Source: Selaginella moellendorffii (Eukaryota > Streptophyta > Lycopodiopsida > Selaginellales > Selaginellaceae). From it: a stretch of DNA of 64,000 bases. Both the position numbers and the translations under genes were made by a program. The DNA lies in contig NW_003314298.1 in NCBI RefSeq assembly GCF_000143415.4, positions 1,085,250 through 1,149,249 on the forward strand, written 5' to 3'. Each line of letters begins with the position of its first letter. Within the stretch, counting starts at the first letter, position 1. Shown one piece after another: positions 47,961-56,856 of this stretch. The notes beneath the pieces were generated by a model. It was given only the letters and a program-made list of their open reading frames with translations. It was not told the DNA's origin and ran no database searches.

Positions 47961-50018
47961 GTGACGAATGAAGGGAGGGTATGGATTGTGGGCCAATCCC
48001 TCCAGCACCAGCAGCCTGTCCAGGAGCTCCATCTTCTCTTGCTGCAATGCCTTGACCTTAGACTAGACTGGGTGGACTTGACCCCCTTCAGCAAAGAGGA
48101 CTAGATACCTATGATATAGAGATACTTGTGATATGCACAGGCGTGAGTGTAGATAATTTTACTTGTAGATCCAGAATTGTTGGCTAGTTCTCTATATATC
48201 TTTTTCAGGATTTCAAACGTGTGCTTGACACTGAAGAAAAAGGTACGCACTCATTCTGAATTTGCATTTTGTTTCTCAAAAGCTAGACATTATATTGGCC
48301 TGAGTGTTGCAAAAGGGCCATTCAACTTAGTTATTTTTTGCTTACTAACTTTTTGCTAGGAAAAGGACGATGAAAAAACCAATAAAGAAGTATTTTTTTT
48401 AGACCTTTTTACAATATTTGTAACTATTCCATTGCTTTTTTATGCAGACCCAAAGTGAATCATACGGTAGCAAAGACATGAGGACGAGAAGCTGCTATAC
48501 CATACCAAAAAACGATGATGATTATGAAAGAATGGAGTATGAAATGATAAATGAAGAAGAAAAAGGCATACAAACCAAAAAGTGGAAAAATAACCTGCCA
48601 CAAAAAGCAAATAGAAGATATATCAAGTAAAAAGGAGATTTGTTGTTTCCTAGTTTATTTATATTAATTATGATTAATTTGTATGGCTTTGTAGTTTACA
48701 TCCACACTAGTATAAGCATTGCTAGCATGGCTGAAGAAGTGGTGGCCACAAATACACATAATAAAGTGTGTTTTTGGTTTATAAAATTATGTGAGTTTTT
48801 ATATGCTTTTGTAAGAATGAAAATAAGCAAGTGATATTGTACAATAAACTACTTTTTTCGTATAAAATGTGGGAGAAATAAATAATTAAAAGCCAGGAGA
48901 ATCTGACCTATCTTACACTACCTTTCCAAATATATAAAAATATGTGAAACAACATATATAAATTGTACTAAAATTTAGGTGTATAGAAAAGCACTATATC
49001 TATATTGGTGAACCATATAAAAGAAATGCTTTTAAACTATACCTGAAATCACACTAGAAACCACTCATAGACTAATTGCAAAATATGATATTAATCATAC
49101 TAACAAAAAAGTTATGTGCAAAACCATTTTTGTTATGGTCCCAAACTAGAGCATGACATTGCATGCAGTAACACTTAGTTTAGTGTTATTTCTATTTAAT
49201 AATTTAATTAATCAAATAGAAGTTTATAACTATAAATATGTTTATAATTTTTAAACATCAAGATTAATCTTATTTAATATCGACCATTAGATGGTAGAAT
49301 AAACTAGAGTATACTAGGAAGTGTTTAGGAAAATTTAAAAATTATAAACATGTTTATAAAGTATAAATACAAGATTAATCTAAATGAATAACAACCATTA
49401 AATGGTAGGATATCCTAGAATATTCAAATTTATTCTAGGTATATTCACTACCACACTCCAAAAACCATTCCCAAAACCACAAAATTCAATTTTTTTACAC
49501 ATAATCTTGCAATTAGTTATATACATAAAACCAGACAGCAAAGTACTCATGAAGGTGTTAAACACGTTGTTCCAATCACATATTTCATGAATAAGGTTGG
49601 CATCATGAAGAGTGCCCAATGGCCAGGTGATCTCCTTGCTATGTCTCAAGCTCAGCAGACTAAGGAGCTAGTTTGTATTAGATAGGGCTGAGTCCTGAGA
49701 ACCTGTTTCCCAGTCACAAATATATTAATAGGCATGTAATACCTAAGTTGTTCTTCCAGCTGCAATTTCTGAAACTGTAGCTTGATGGCACTCTTTCAGT
49801 GTGATATTGTATCTTAGTTTTGGCCTTATTCGATTGGGATTCCCTGAATCACATTGTATTGGAACAACCTGAACAAACCATTTAAATATGTATTTGTGGT
49901 TGAAAGTGATCATTGGAAATATGCGACCACATGCCAGATCACGTGCTTATGTTTTGAACAGCTGTGGAAATCCGTGATCCACTAATAACAAACACTCGAC
50001 CCTTGAGCACTTGGATCA
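47961..50018. other. AT-rich region upstream of LRR gene
   Basis: No supported gene. Short open frames at 48442-48630 and 48640-48834 are Lys/Glu- or Ile-rich without family features. The segment includes the direct repeat described at 49222-49430 and, at about 49603-49680, a stretch similar to the one behind the LRR gene (51136-51260). Confidence 0.4.
49222..49430. repeat. imperfect direct repeat, about 90 bp
   Basis: ATAAATATGTTTATAA, AAGATTAATCT, then a CCATTA-ATGGTAG core and a TAGAATAT/CTAGAGTATAC end occur in order at 49232-49320 and again at 49340-49425. The copies differ by substitutions and small indels. Function unknown. Confidence 0.55.
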
Positions 50019-50981
50019 TTGTGCGGAACATCAAGGATGAAGCAAGCTTGTTTTTGTTTCTTCTTCTTGGCGGTCATCCTGCTAGAAAGTGTTTATCCCG
50101 CTACTCCGAAATGCCATCCGGAGGATCTGAAAGCTCTTCTGGCCTTCAAGGCAGGTATGTCCCACTTGGAGCACTGGCATGGCACCGACTGCTGCAACTG
50201 GGACGCAATCCGTTGCAACAATCAGACCGGGCGAGTCGTAAGTGTGGCCTTCGAGGGCATTGGTGGTCCTGACTCGAGATTCAACTACGACCGCATGAAA
50301 GGTACCATCTCTGAGAACTCACTTGGCAAACTCGCCTTCTTGGAGCAACTGTACATGAACACGGTGCCGCTTGTGACTGGAGGTATCCCGACTTCGGTCG
50401 GAAACATCCCCACCTTGAAGGAACTGGTACTGGACAAAACTGGTCTTTCCGGTCCCATTCCAGCTTCTCTGGGGAAGCTTTCCAAGCTTGTTCTGTTATC
50501 TTTCACAGGGAATAAGCTTTCTGGTTCCATTCCTCACGAGCTCAGCTCGCTCCAGCATCTCCAGTCACTCACCTTTCGCGAGAGCAGCTTGACAGGCAGC
50601 ATAAGCTCCTTGGACTTTGGGAAGCTGAGATCTCTCACGGACCTTGACTTGTCGTATAACGCATTCACAGGCTCTTTCCCGGCGTCGTTGTTCGGATCGG
50701 TAAAGCTCAAGACACTTTCTGTTTCTCACAACCAGCTCACCGGTCATATCCCTGCGAGCATCGGCAAGCTCACCCGTCTGGAGGTTCTCGACTTGTCGTC
50801 GAATAAGCTGTCTGGTGGGCTTCCTAGCGAGTTGTTCCACCTGAAGAAGCTGGCTGGTCTGGATCTGTCAGGCAATATGCTCTCCGGGGAGCTTCCCAAA
50901 GCCGCACGCAAGTTTCCAGCCTCTGCGTTCGCCAACAATCGCCTCCTCTGTGGAAGCCCGCTTCCACCTTGTAAGCTGTGA
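50019..50981 (+). CDS. secreted leucine-rich repeat protein
   Basis: Intronless, 320 aa. A signal peptide (FCFFFLAVILLESVYPA) is followed by an LRR N-terminal cap with paired cysteines (CHPEDLKALLAFKAG, DCCNWDAIRC). About eight plant-type LRRs follow with LxxLxxLxLxxNxLSGxIPxxL spacing, e.g. KLVLLSFTGNKLSGSIP and RLEVLDLSSNKLSGGLP, then a C-terminal cap (LLCGSPLPPC). No transmembrane or kinase domain is present. It resembles PGIP/DRT100-like extracellular LRR proteins; a polygalacturonase-inhibitor role is only a possibility. The ATG at 50037 gives a shorter, cleaner signal peptide. A decayed copy lies just downstream. Confidence 0.88.
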   Translation: MCGTSRMKQACFCFFFLAVILLESVYPATPKCHPEDLKALLAFKAGMSHLEHWHGTDCCNWDAIRCNNQTGRVVSVAFEGIGGPDSRFNYDRMKGTISENSLGKLAFLEQLYMNTVPLVTGGIPTSVGNIPTLKELVLDKTGLSGPIPASLGKLSKLVLLSFTGNKLSGSIPHELSSLQHLQSLTFRESSLTGSISSLDFGKLRSLTDLDLSYNAFTGSFPASLFGSVKLKTLSVSHNQLTGHIPASIGKLTRLEVLDLSSNKLSGGLPSELFHLKKLAGLDLSGNMLSGELPKAARKFPASAFANNRLLCGSPLPPCKL

Positions 50982-51135
50982 AATGATTGCAACCTCTCGA
51001 CGCAGCTCTAGGATTTTCACGGTGAACGCTGCACTGTTGTTAAGATTTATTTGAAAAAAATAAAAATAGACAACCAATGTCCCACTTCGACTGGGCTGCT
51101 GTGGAGGGAGTTGGGCGACGCGATACCCGCATTTG

Positions 51136-51285
51136 ATGAACGAGGTTGGCGTCAAGTGGCCGACAGGAGTGACGGGTGGCCAGGTGATGCTACAGAAGCA
51201 CGACAAGGAGCTCCTCGGCATGTCCCAAGCTGAGCAGACTAAGCAGACTAACAAGCTTCTTCTCCCCATGGGGCTTACCGTCTAG
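51136..51285 (+). other. short open segment with a partial copy at ~49.6 kb
   Basis: A 49-codon frame (MNEVGVKWPTGVTGGQVMLQ..., ending LLLPMGLTV-stop) has a degraded relative at about 49588-49683 (MNKVGIMKSAQWPGDLLAMS...). Both share the AACGAGGTTGGC / GTGGCCAGGTGAT / CTCAAGCT-AGCAGACTAA words. The pair flanks the intact LRR gene. It could be the last exon of an unidentified gene family or part of the unit that duplicated with the LRR genes. No family recognised. Confidence 0.3.
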
Positions 51286-51536
51286 TTGCAGCTCCCCAGC
51301 ACAGTTTTTATTGACTTTAGTTCATTGTCTTACACCAATTCGAATTTAAAAGTTGTTCATCCACAACATGAAACTAGGATACAATATCATACTGGAAGAG
51401 TGCTATCATTTCAATTGCGATTCCTGATGTTTGCTGAATCACGTGCTCATGTTTTGAACAACGTGAACAAGCCATTTGGATATTGATTTGTGGCTGAAAG
51501 TGACGGAAATCCGACCACTGATAAGAAGCACTGACA

Positions 51537-52290
51537 AGGATATCACTTGGAACACTGGCATGGCACCAACTGCTGCAACTGGGACGCCATCTGTTGCAAC
51601 AATCAGACCGGGGGAGTCGTAAGTGTGGCCTTGGTCGTCCTGACTCGAGATTCATGAAAGGTACCATGGTATGCACCAACAAGTGTCCCAGTCTCCGAGA
51701 ACTCGGAGCAACTGTATATGAACACGGTGCCGCTTGTGACCGGAACTATCCCGGTTTCGTTCGGAAAATCCCCACCTTGAAGGGGACAAAACTGGTCTCT
51801 CCGGTACCATTCCAGCTTCTCTAGGGAAGCTTTCCAACCTGGTTGTGTTGTCTTTCACAGGGTGGATTGGTGAAGCTCAAGACACTTGCTTTTTTTGACA
51901 ACTAACTCACCAGTCTCCGGCCCGGGTCAACCCCAAAGACCAAAAAAGCCGCCCCGTCTATAGAGTCAGGCCCCGCGCATCCCTGCGAGCATCAGCAAAG
52001 CTCACCCGTCTGGAGGTTCTCGATTTGTCATCAAACAATCTGTCTGGTGGGCTTCCTAGCGAGTTGTTCCAGCTGATGAGCCTGATGAGCCTATCTTTGG
52101 ATTCCAACAATCTGTCTGGTGCTGTCCCAAGCGAGTTATCCAGGCTGAAGAAGCTGACTGGTCTGGATCTGTCAAGCAATATGCTACCCGGGGAGCTTCC
52201 AGGAGCCGCACGCAAGTTTCTAGCCTCCTCCTCCGCCAACAATCCTGGCCTCTGTGGAAGCCCACTCCCACCTTGTAAGTTCCTGCAGCA
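51537..52290 (+). pseudogene. decayed tandem copy of the LRR gene
   Basis: Matches the intact gene in pieces: the cap region (HLEHWHGTNCCNWDAICCNN), EQLYMNTVPLVTGTIP, and the last LRRs and C cap (LPSELFQL, LTGLDLSSNMLPGELP, NNPGLCGSPLPPC). The middle is shortened and frame-shifted. A GC-rich insert without counterpart sits at about 51905-51975. The upstream region (51424-51500, with CACGTGCTCATGTTTTGAACAAC) also matches the promoter of the intact gene (about 49938-49965), so promoter and gene were copied together. Confidence 0.8.
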
Positions 52291-52299
52291 GCCCTCTGA

Positions 52300-52981
52300 A
52301 TTCGTCTTGGACTTTCACGATGTATGTTGCCGCTGCAAGTTGCTAAAATATGATTGAAAAAAAAAACATTTTGGGGAAAAAAAGACCTGCCGATGTTCCA
52401 CTGTAATCAATAGCAGCGTGAGGAAAGCGTGGCCTTCGCTTTTTAGAAATGTGGAGATAAGTGATGCAGCGAGCCAATTATCGAGATATTCCTGCAGAGA
52501 CCGGCCACAGTCAAGTTGCAACAGTTTTTTGCCATGTTGTTGAACCGACATCAGCACTAGGTCACGACTGTTAGAACAGGGGTGGTCTGGAAAGGAAGAG
52601 ACCAACACAAGAATCAAAACTTTTAACAACCCTATTGCTAATATTGCAAGGTTAGATTAGTTCCTGGTTAGGGCAGTGAAAGCCTGGCAGTAGGGTTACT
52701 AAGGGTTTTGGTTTTTACACTGGTCTCTACCTTCTCGACAATACAGCCTCTCGTTGATATGCCTTAGCACCACCATAGTTGAGGCATGTTCCCTCTTGGT
52801 GATCTTAACAACAAGCATTTTTATTCATACAATCCTCTGGAACTTCTTGACTACCGGAAGAAGATGGAATATTCCCTTGGTTCTACAGTCCCTTTTTCTT
52901 AACAACCATTAAAGTGTGCCCTTTTTGCTTCTCCACTTAGGGCAACTTCACCTATTTTCGTTTTCTTACTCGGGCAAAGTT
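52300..52981. other. spacer between LRR relic and F-box gene
   Basis: No supported gene. The last ~100 nt probably hold the F-box leader. Nothing else recognisable. Confidence 0.4.
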
Positions 52982-54004
52982 ATGGACTACTCGTTGTTAC
53001 AAATAATCGAGGAGGAGGTACTGGTGCGTTTGTCAGCAGGGTTACTACACACTCGCGTAAGATTAGTGTGCAAGCAGTGGAAAGATCTCATAGACTCGCC
53101 TAGGTTTAAGTCTCTCCATCACAAATACCACTCTGGATTCAAAGGTGGTGAGCGAAGTCCTCCCATTATTTTGGGCCTTGAGTGCAATGGTAGCCTCGCC
53201 AAATGCAATCCCTTTGGACAAGGAAGAGACAAGGATTGGATTTTGATAAACCCACTACCAGAACTTCGCTTCTATCTTCTTTCATGTGCTGGTGGACTGA
53301 TGTTTGGGCGGATTACCAGCAACAAGAGCTATGTTGTGTTGAATCCCCTCACTGGGGATCTCAAGGTCCTCCCACCGCCACCTTTGGAACCCCTGCCCTC
53401 CACGGCCATCATGGCCACGCCCACGTCGAGGCAACGTTACTGGATTTGCATTTCATATATGCGCGTAGTCTACTTGTACGATTCGAGTGTAGGGATTTGG
53501 CAAGACGTTCCGCTGCCTGAAGGATGGAAGCATCACTGCTATGCAAAGGCGATCAATAATAAGGTGTATTACTACTGTCGTGGACTAGATCATGTTGATA
53601 CCGGTCTCATGGGAGTTTTGAGCCTGGATCTGGAAAGTTTAAACTGGTCTACGGAGTGGGCAATCCATGGGTATAGTACGCCAAGCCGTTGTTGTATAGA
53701 TTTTCTTGTATCGCCAGCGCTGGAATTTTTCAAAGTCACTGTAGACTCTATGTATCATCTATCAAGGCTGGATGCTGCATCTAAAGGCTTTGTCGAGGAA
53801 GTTGGTTTGCCTTTGAATATGAAAGAAGGCATGTCTCATGTTCCATCTTGCTGCTATAAGGACACGATTGTGGTTGCCGGTCCCAAACAATTGGAAGTGC
53901 TGGATTACAAGACCAAATCTTGGACCACCCATAAAAACAAAAAGTTTTCCAGATTTGATTTCTTGTTTCTATTCACATCATCCTTGTTTGATCCAAAACA
54001 TTGA
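52982..54004 (+). CDS. F-box protein with kelch-like propeller
   Basis: Intronless, 340 aa from the ATG at 52982; an in-frame ATG at 52916 would add a hydrophobic 22-residue stretch that does not belong to F-box proteins. The N terminus carries a short F-box (EEEVLVRLSAGLLHTRVRLV, then CKQWKDLIDSPRF). A beta-propeller-like region follows, with kelch/FBA-type strands (YVVLNPLTGDLKVLPPP, VYLYDSSVGIWQDVPLP, GVLSLDLESLNWS). Such proteins are substrate receptors of SCF ubiquitin ligases. The substrate is unknown. Confidence 0.82.
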   Translation: MDYSLLQIIEEEVLVRLSAGLLHTRVRLVCKQWKDLIDSPRFKSLHHKYHSGFKGGERSPPIILGLECNGSLAKCNPFGQGRDKDWILINPLPELRFYLLSCAGGLMFGRITSNKSYVVLNPLTGDLKVLPPPPLEPLPSTAIMATPTSRQRYWICISYMRVVYLYDSSVGIWQDVPLPEGWKHHCYAKAINNKVYYYCRGLDHVDTGLMGVLSLDLESLNWSTEWAIHGYSTPSRCCIDFLVSPALEFFKVTVDSMYHLSRLDAASKGFVEEVGLPLNMKEGMSHVPSCCYKDTIVVAGPKQLEVLDYKTKSWTTHKNKKFSRFDFLFLFTSSLFDPKH

Positions 54005-54112
54005 TGTTAAGGTTTAACTTGAAAATCAAAAGTAGTTTGCTTCTGTATAAATAATATATAGTATTACAACATATACTAGTGGACGCTGCACTTCGAGGTA
54101 GCTAGCTTGTAC

Positions 54113-54240
54113 TGGAATCTGAAAGAAGGCTTGTCTCAACCTTGCTGCTACAAGGTTGCTGGTCCCAAAACATTAGCGATTGCAAGACCAAACTTTGGAG
54201 CACCAGTTTCTTGATTTCATTCGTTGTTTGATCCTCGTCA
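54113..54240 (+). pseudogene. partial copy of the F-box gene 3' end
   Basis: GAAAGAAGGC-TGTCTCA, CTTGCTGCTA-AAGG, GGTCCCAAA and CAAGACCAAA-CTTGGA repeat the end of the F-box coding sequence (53818-53990) with internal deletions. A local tail duplication, non-functional. Confidence 0.65.
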
Positions 54241-54554
54241 ATGAATAAAACCACGTTTTAGATAATTGAAGTACATTGACAAAACTAAGCATAAATGCAT
54301 CAAACTTTTGATCATACCTATCCACAAGAGTGGAGTAGGGCTTTACCGCCATTGGGCACCGAATCTACGGTACACCCAGAGAAAGAAGTAGCCACGTCAC
54401 CGGGCGGGTATCCACGTCACACTGCCATTTTCAGTACCGACCACTCGCAGGGTACCAGCTCACGCCCATTTAATTTAAAATCCGAACTCGCGGGATATCG
54501 ATATCGATATCGATTGAGAGCTCTGTCCAAGCGAGCGAGGGAGCGAAGAACAAA

Positions 54555-55373
54555 ATGGGCGCCAAGAAGCTGCTGGTGGAGATCGCGAGCGCCGCCAATC
54601 TCATGCCCAAGGATGGCCAGGGATCGGCGAGCCCCTACTGCGTGGTCGAATTCGATGGGCAGCGCCAGCAAACGGAGGTGAGAGAGAAGGATCTGAATCC
54701 GGTGTGGAACAGCGTGGTAGAATTCAGCGCGCTCGATTCCCCGTCCATGGAAGCGCAGGCTCTGGTTGTCACCGTCTTGAGCGTCAAGAAGCCATCGCAG
54801 AGGAGGCCCAGTTTCCTGGGAAGAGTGAGGATCCGGGGAGCAAATTTCGCCAAGCAAGGGGAGGAGGCGCTCGTCTACTATCAGCTCAAGAGGAGGAGCT
54901 TGTTCTCGCAGGTGAAAGGTGAGATTGGGCTCAAGGTGTGGTGGACGGACGAGCCAGATCCTCCGCCTCCAGCGGAGGCCCCTGCCGAAGCAGCCGCCGA
55001 AGCTCCCGCCGGGCCTGCCGAAGCAGAGGCCCCGCCCGCCGAGCCTCCAGCGCCCGAAATAGAAGCTGCGACGCCCGAGAGCGCCGAGGCAGTAGCACCT
55101 GGCTCGGCAGGCGGCGCCGCTTCCGAGCCAGGTGCGCCGCCTGCCGAGCCTAGCCCCGAGGCTGCCCCCGAGCCTGAGGCGAATAGAGAGGACGAGCGCA
55201 TTGAGGTGATCGAGAAGACGATGATGTCGCTGCTCGAGCCCGTGTATTGGGATCACAATCTACCGTACGCGTGCGAGGTGCCTTGGAACAATTTCATTGC
55301 CGCGAGCGTTCTCGAGAACCCGTACATCAATCTGCCGGAGGAGAGCTGGATCATCGAAGCAGCAAAGACTTGA
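54555..55373 (+). CDS. single-C2-domain protein, truncated MCTP sister
   Basis: Intronless, 272 aa. Residues 1-132 are a C2 domain nearly parallel to the first C2 domain of the neighbouring MCTP (shared LMPKDGQGSAS, KDLNPVWN, GEEALVYY, SQVKGEIGLKVWW). A ~70-residue Pro/Ala/Glu linker (PPPPAEAPAEAAAEAP...) follows. The last ~65 residues (IEVIEKTMMSLLEPVYW ... LPEESWIIEAAKT) are unlike MCTP. The C2 domains 2-4 and the membrane-anchoring PRT_C region are all absent. The calcium-binding Asp in PKDGQ is present. The ATG sits 50 nt after a (GATATC)3-like motif (about 54496-54516). It may be a soluble phospholipid-binding protein; what it does is unknown. Confidence 0.82.
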   Translation: MGAKKLLVEIASAANLMPKDGQGSASPYCVVEFDGQRQQTEVREKDLNPVWNSVVEFSALDSPSMEAQALVVTVLSVKKPSQRRPSFLGRVRIRGANFAKQGEEALVYYQLKRRSLFSQVKGEIGLKVWWTDEPDPPPPAEAPAEAAAEAPAGPAEAEAPPAEPPAPEIEAATPESAEAVAPGSAGGAASEPGAPPAEPSPEAAPEPEANREDERIEVIEKTMMSLLEPVYWDHNLPYACEVPWNNFIAASVLENPYINLPEESWIIEAAKT

Positions 55374-56856
55374 CAAGAGCATAGGGAAGAACTAAAGAAC
55401 TTGTATATCACTGTAATCAAGTAAAGTGGTCTGGAAGTAATAGTTTGCAGCAATAGTTTCAAAAGGTTCCTAGAGTTTGTCTGAAGCGAAACTTTCACTG
55501 TTCGCTTTCTTTTTGCAAAGTGTTTCTTTATCTAGATAGAATAGTATCGAAAGTTTTTTGTACTCGAAAGTTTCAGAAAGTGTATTTTTGATCGTAGATG
55601 TAGTGTGGGTGGCCAGAAATCGTCAGCGAAAGGCATGCCTGTGCTCGATTGGTCACGGTTGACAATGACGACTCCATGATCTCGACCTTATCTCGCAGAA
55701 ATTGTCGCGAAGAAATTAGAAAGCTTTGTCCAAATTAGATGGGCGAGTCAACCAAGCCTGGCACCAGCGCCTAGATCTACAAGTCGATGCGTGAGATAAA
55801 CGACGCCACCAGCCCTAAAAAACATTTCAAAATTAACCTCTTAATTAAATTAACAACCATTCACATAGAAACAACATAGTCAAAGAGACAAGACAAGGCA
55901 TTTGTTAGAATCTATTTCCCCATTAAAAAAAATAAAAAATTCATAAAAGCATAATTTTCAACTCCTCGTACGACCGAAAGTGGCAATCGAAATATTAATC
56001 TATTCCAGGCTGGGTATATTCCAAGCGATAAGTGAAAATCTAATTTTCCAAAATTCAAGAAAAGCGACAGAATATCCTGGCTGACTGACGGCGCGATCCT
56101 CACGCCGGACATCATAACCGTCCGACAACGACCGGCGGACCGGGAGAGCCGGTCGCTCGATCCGGGCCGTCCAATTCCTCTGCGTTAGCCGTCAATTCCA
56201 GATCACTGTGGAGTGACAGAGGCAGGTTCTACAGGGACGAGCTGGAGGAATGCGTACAAAGTTTTTTAGGGCTGGGCGCTGTGGCGTCGTTTCTCTCACG
56301 CATCGATTTGTAGGCAGCAGCAGGAATCAGCGCTTAGATCTAGGCGCTAGCGAATGGCGGATTGATTGAGAATCAGGCGTGATTTCGTCCGGGGAATGGC
56401 GATCGGGAGGACAATGCTGGTGCTGGACTGATTCAGGCAGTGTTCCAGGGGTAAGCATCGAGAGGAATCGCTGGTTTCCCGCGAGATTTCTGCTGGGGAG
56501 CGTATGTTGCAGGCCTCAATGCTCGCGGCGGATTTCCTTGACTAGTTAATTCCCGATAGAACTTCTCCTCTTCAGGCTGGGATAGCGAAAAATCTGGCAA
56601 GGGCTGGGTCCCTGTTCGATCGTCAGTCACACCACGCAAGGTATGTCTAGTTTTTTAAAGATATTTTAGAATGGGTTCGTTTTTCTCTCATGAAGGTTCT
56701 ATACAATCTCTGATAGAACAAAAAAGGATCCTTTCGTCTGACAGGTACATGTTTTCATGCTTTTTCTTCCTATGATAGAAATGAAGTTGTCACACTGATC
56801 TCTTTTTTTTCCACAGGAGTGCTCTCTAATGCTTTAGTCACGTACGAAGGACTGCC
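55374..56856. other. intergenic region and probable MCTP leader
   Basis: No supported coding gene. From about 56300 the sequence resembles a 5' untranslated leader, with a possible leader intron (donor GTAAGC at 56451 or GTATGT at 56641, acceptor CACAG at 56817). This is inferred from base composition and splice-like sites only. Confidence 0.35.
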
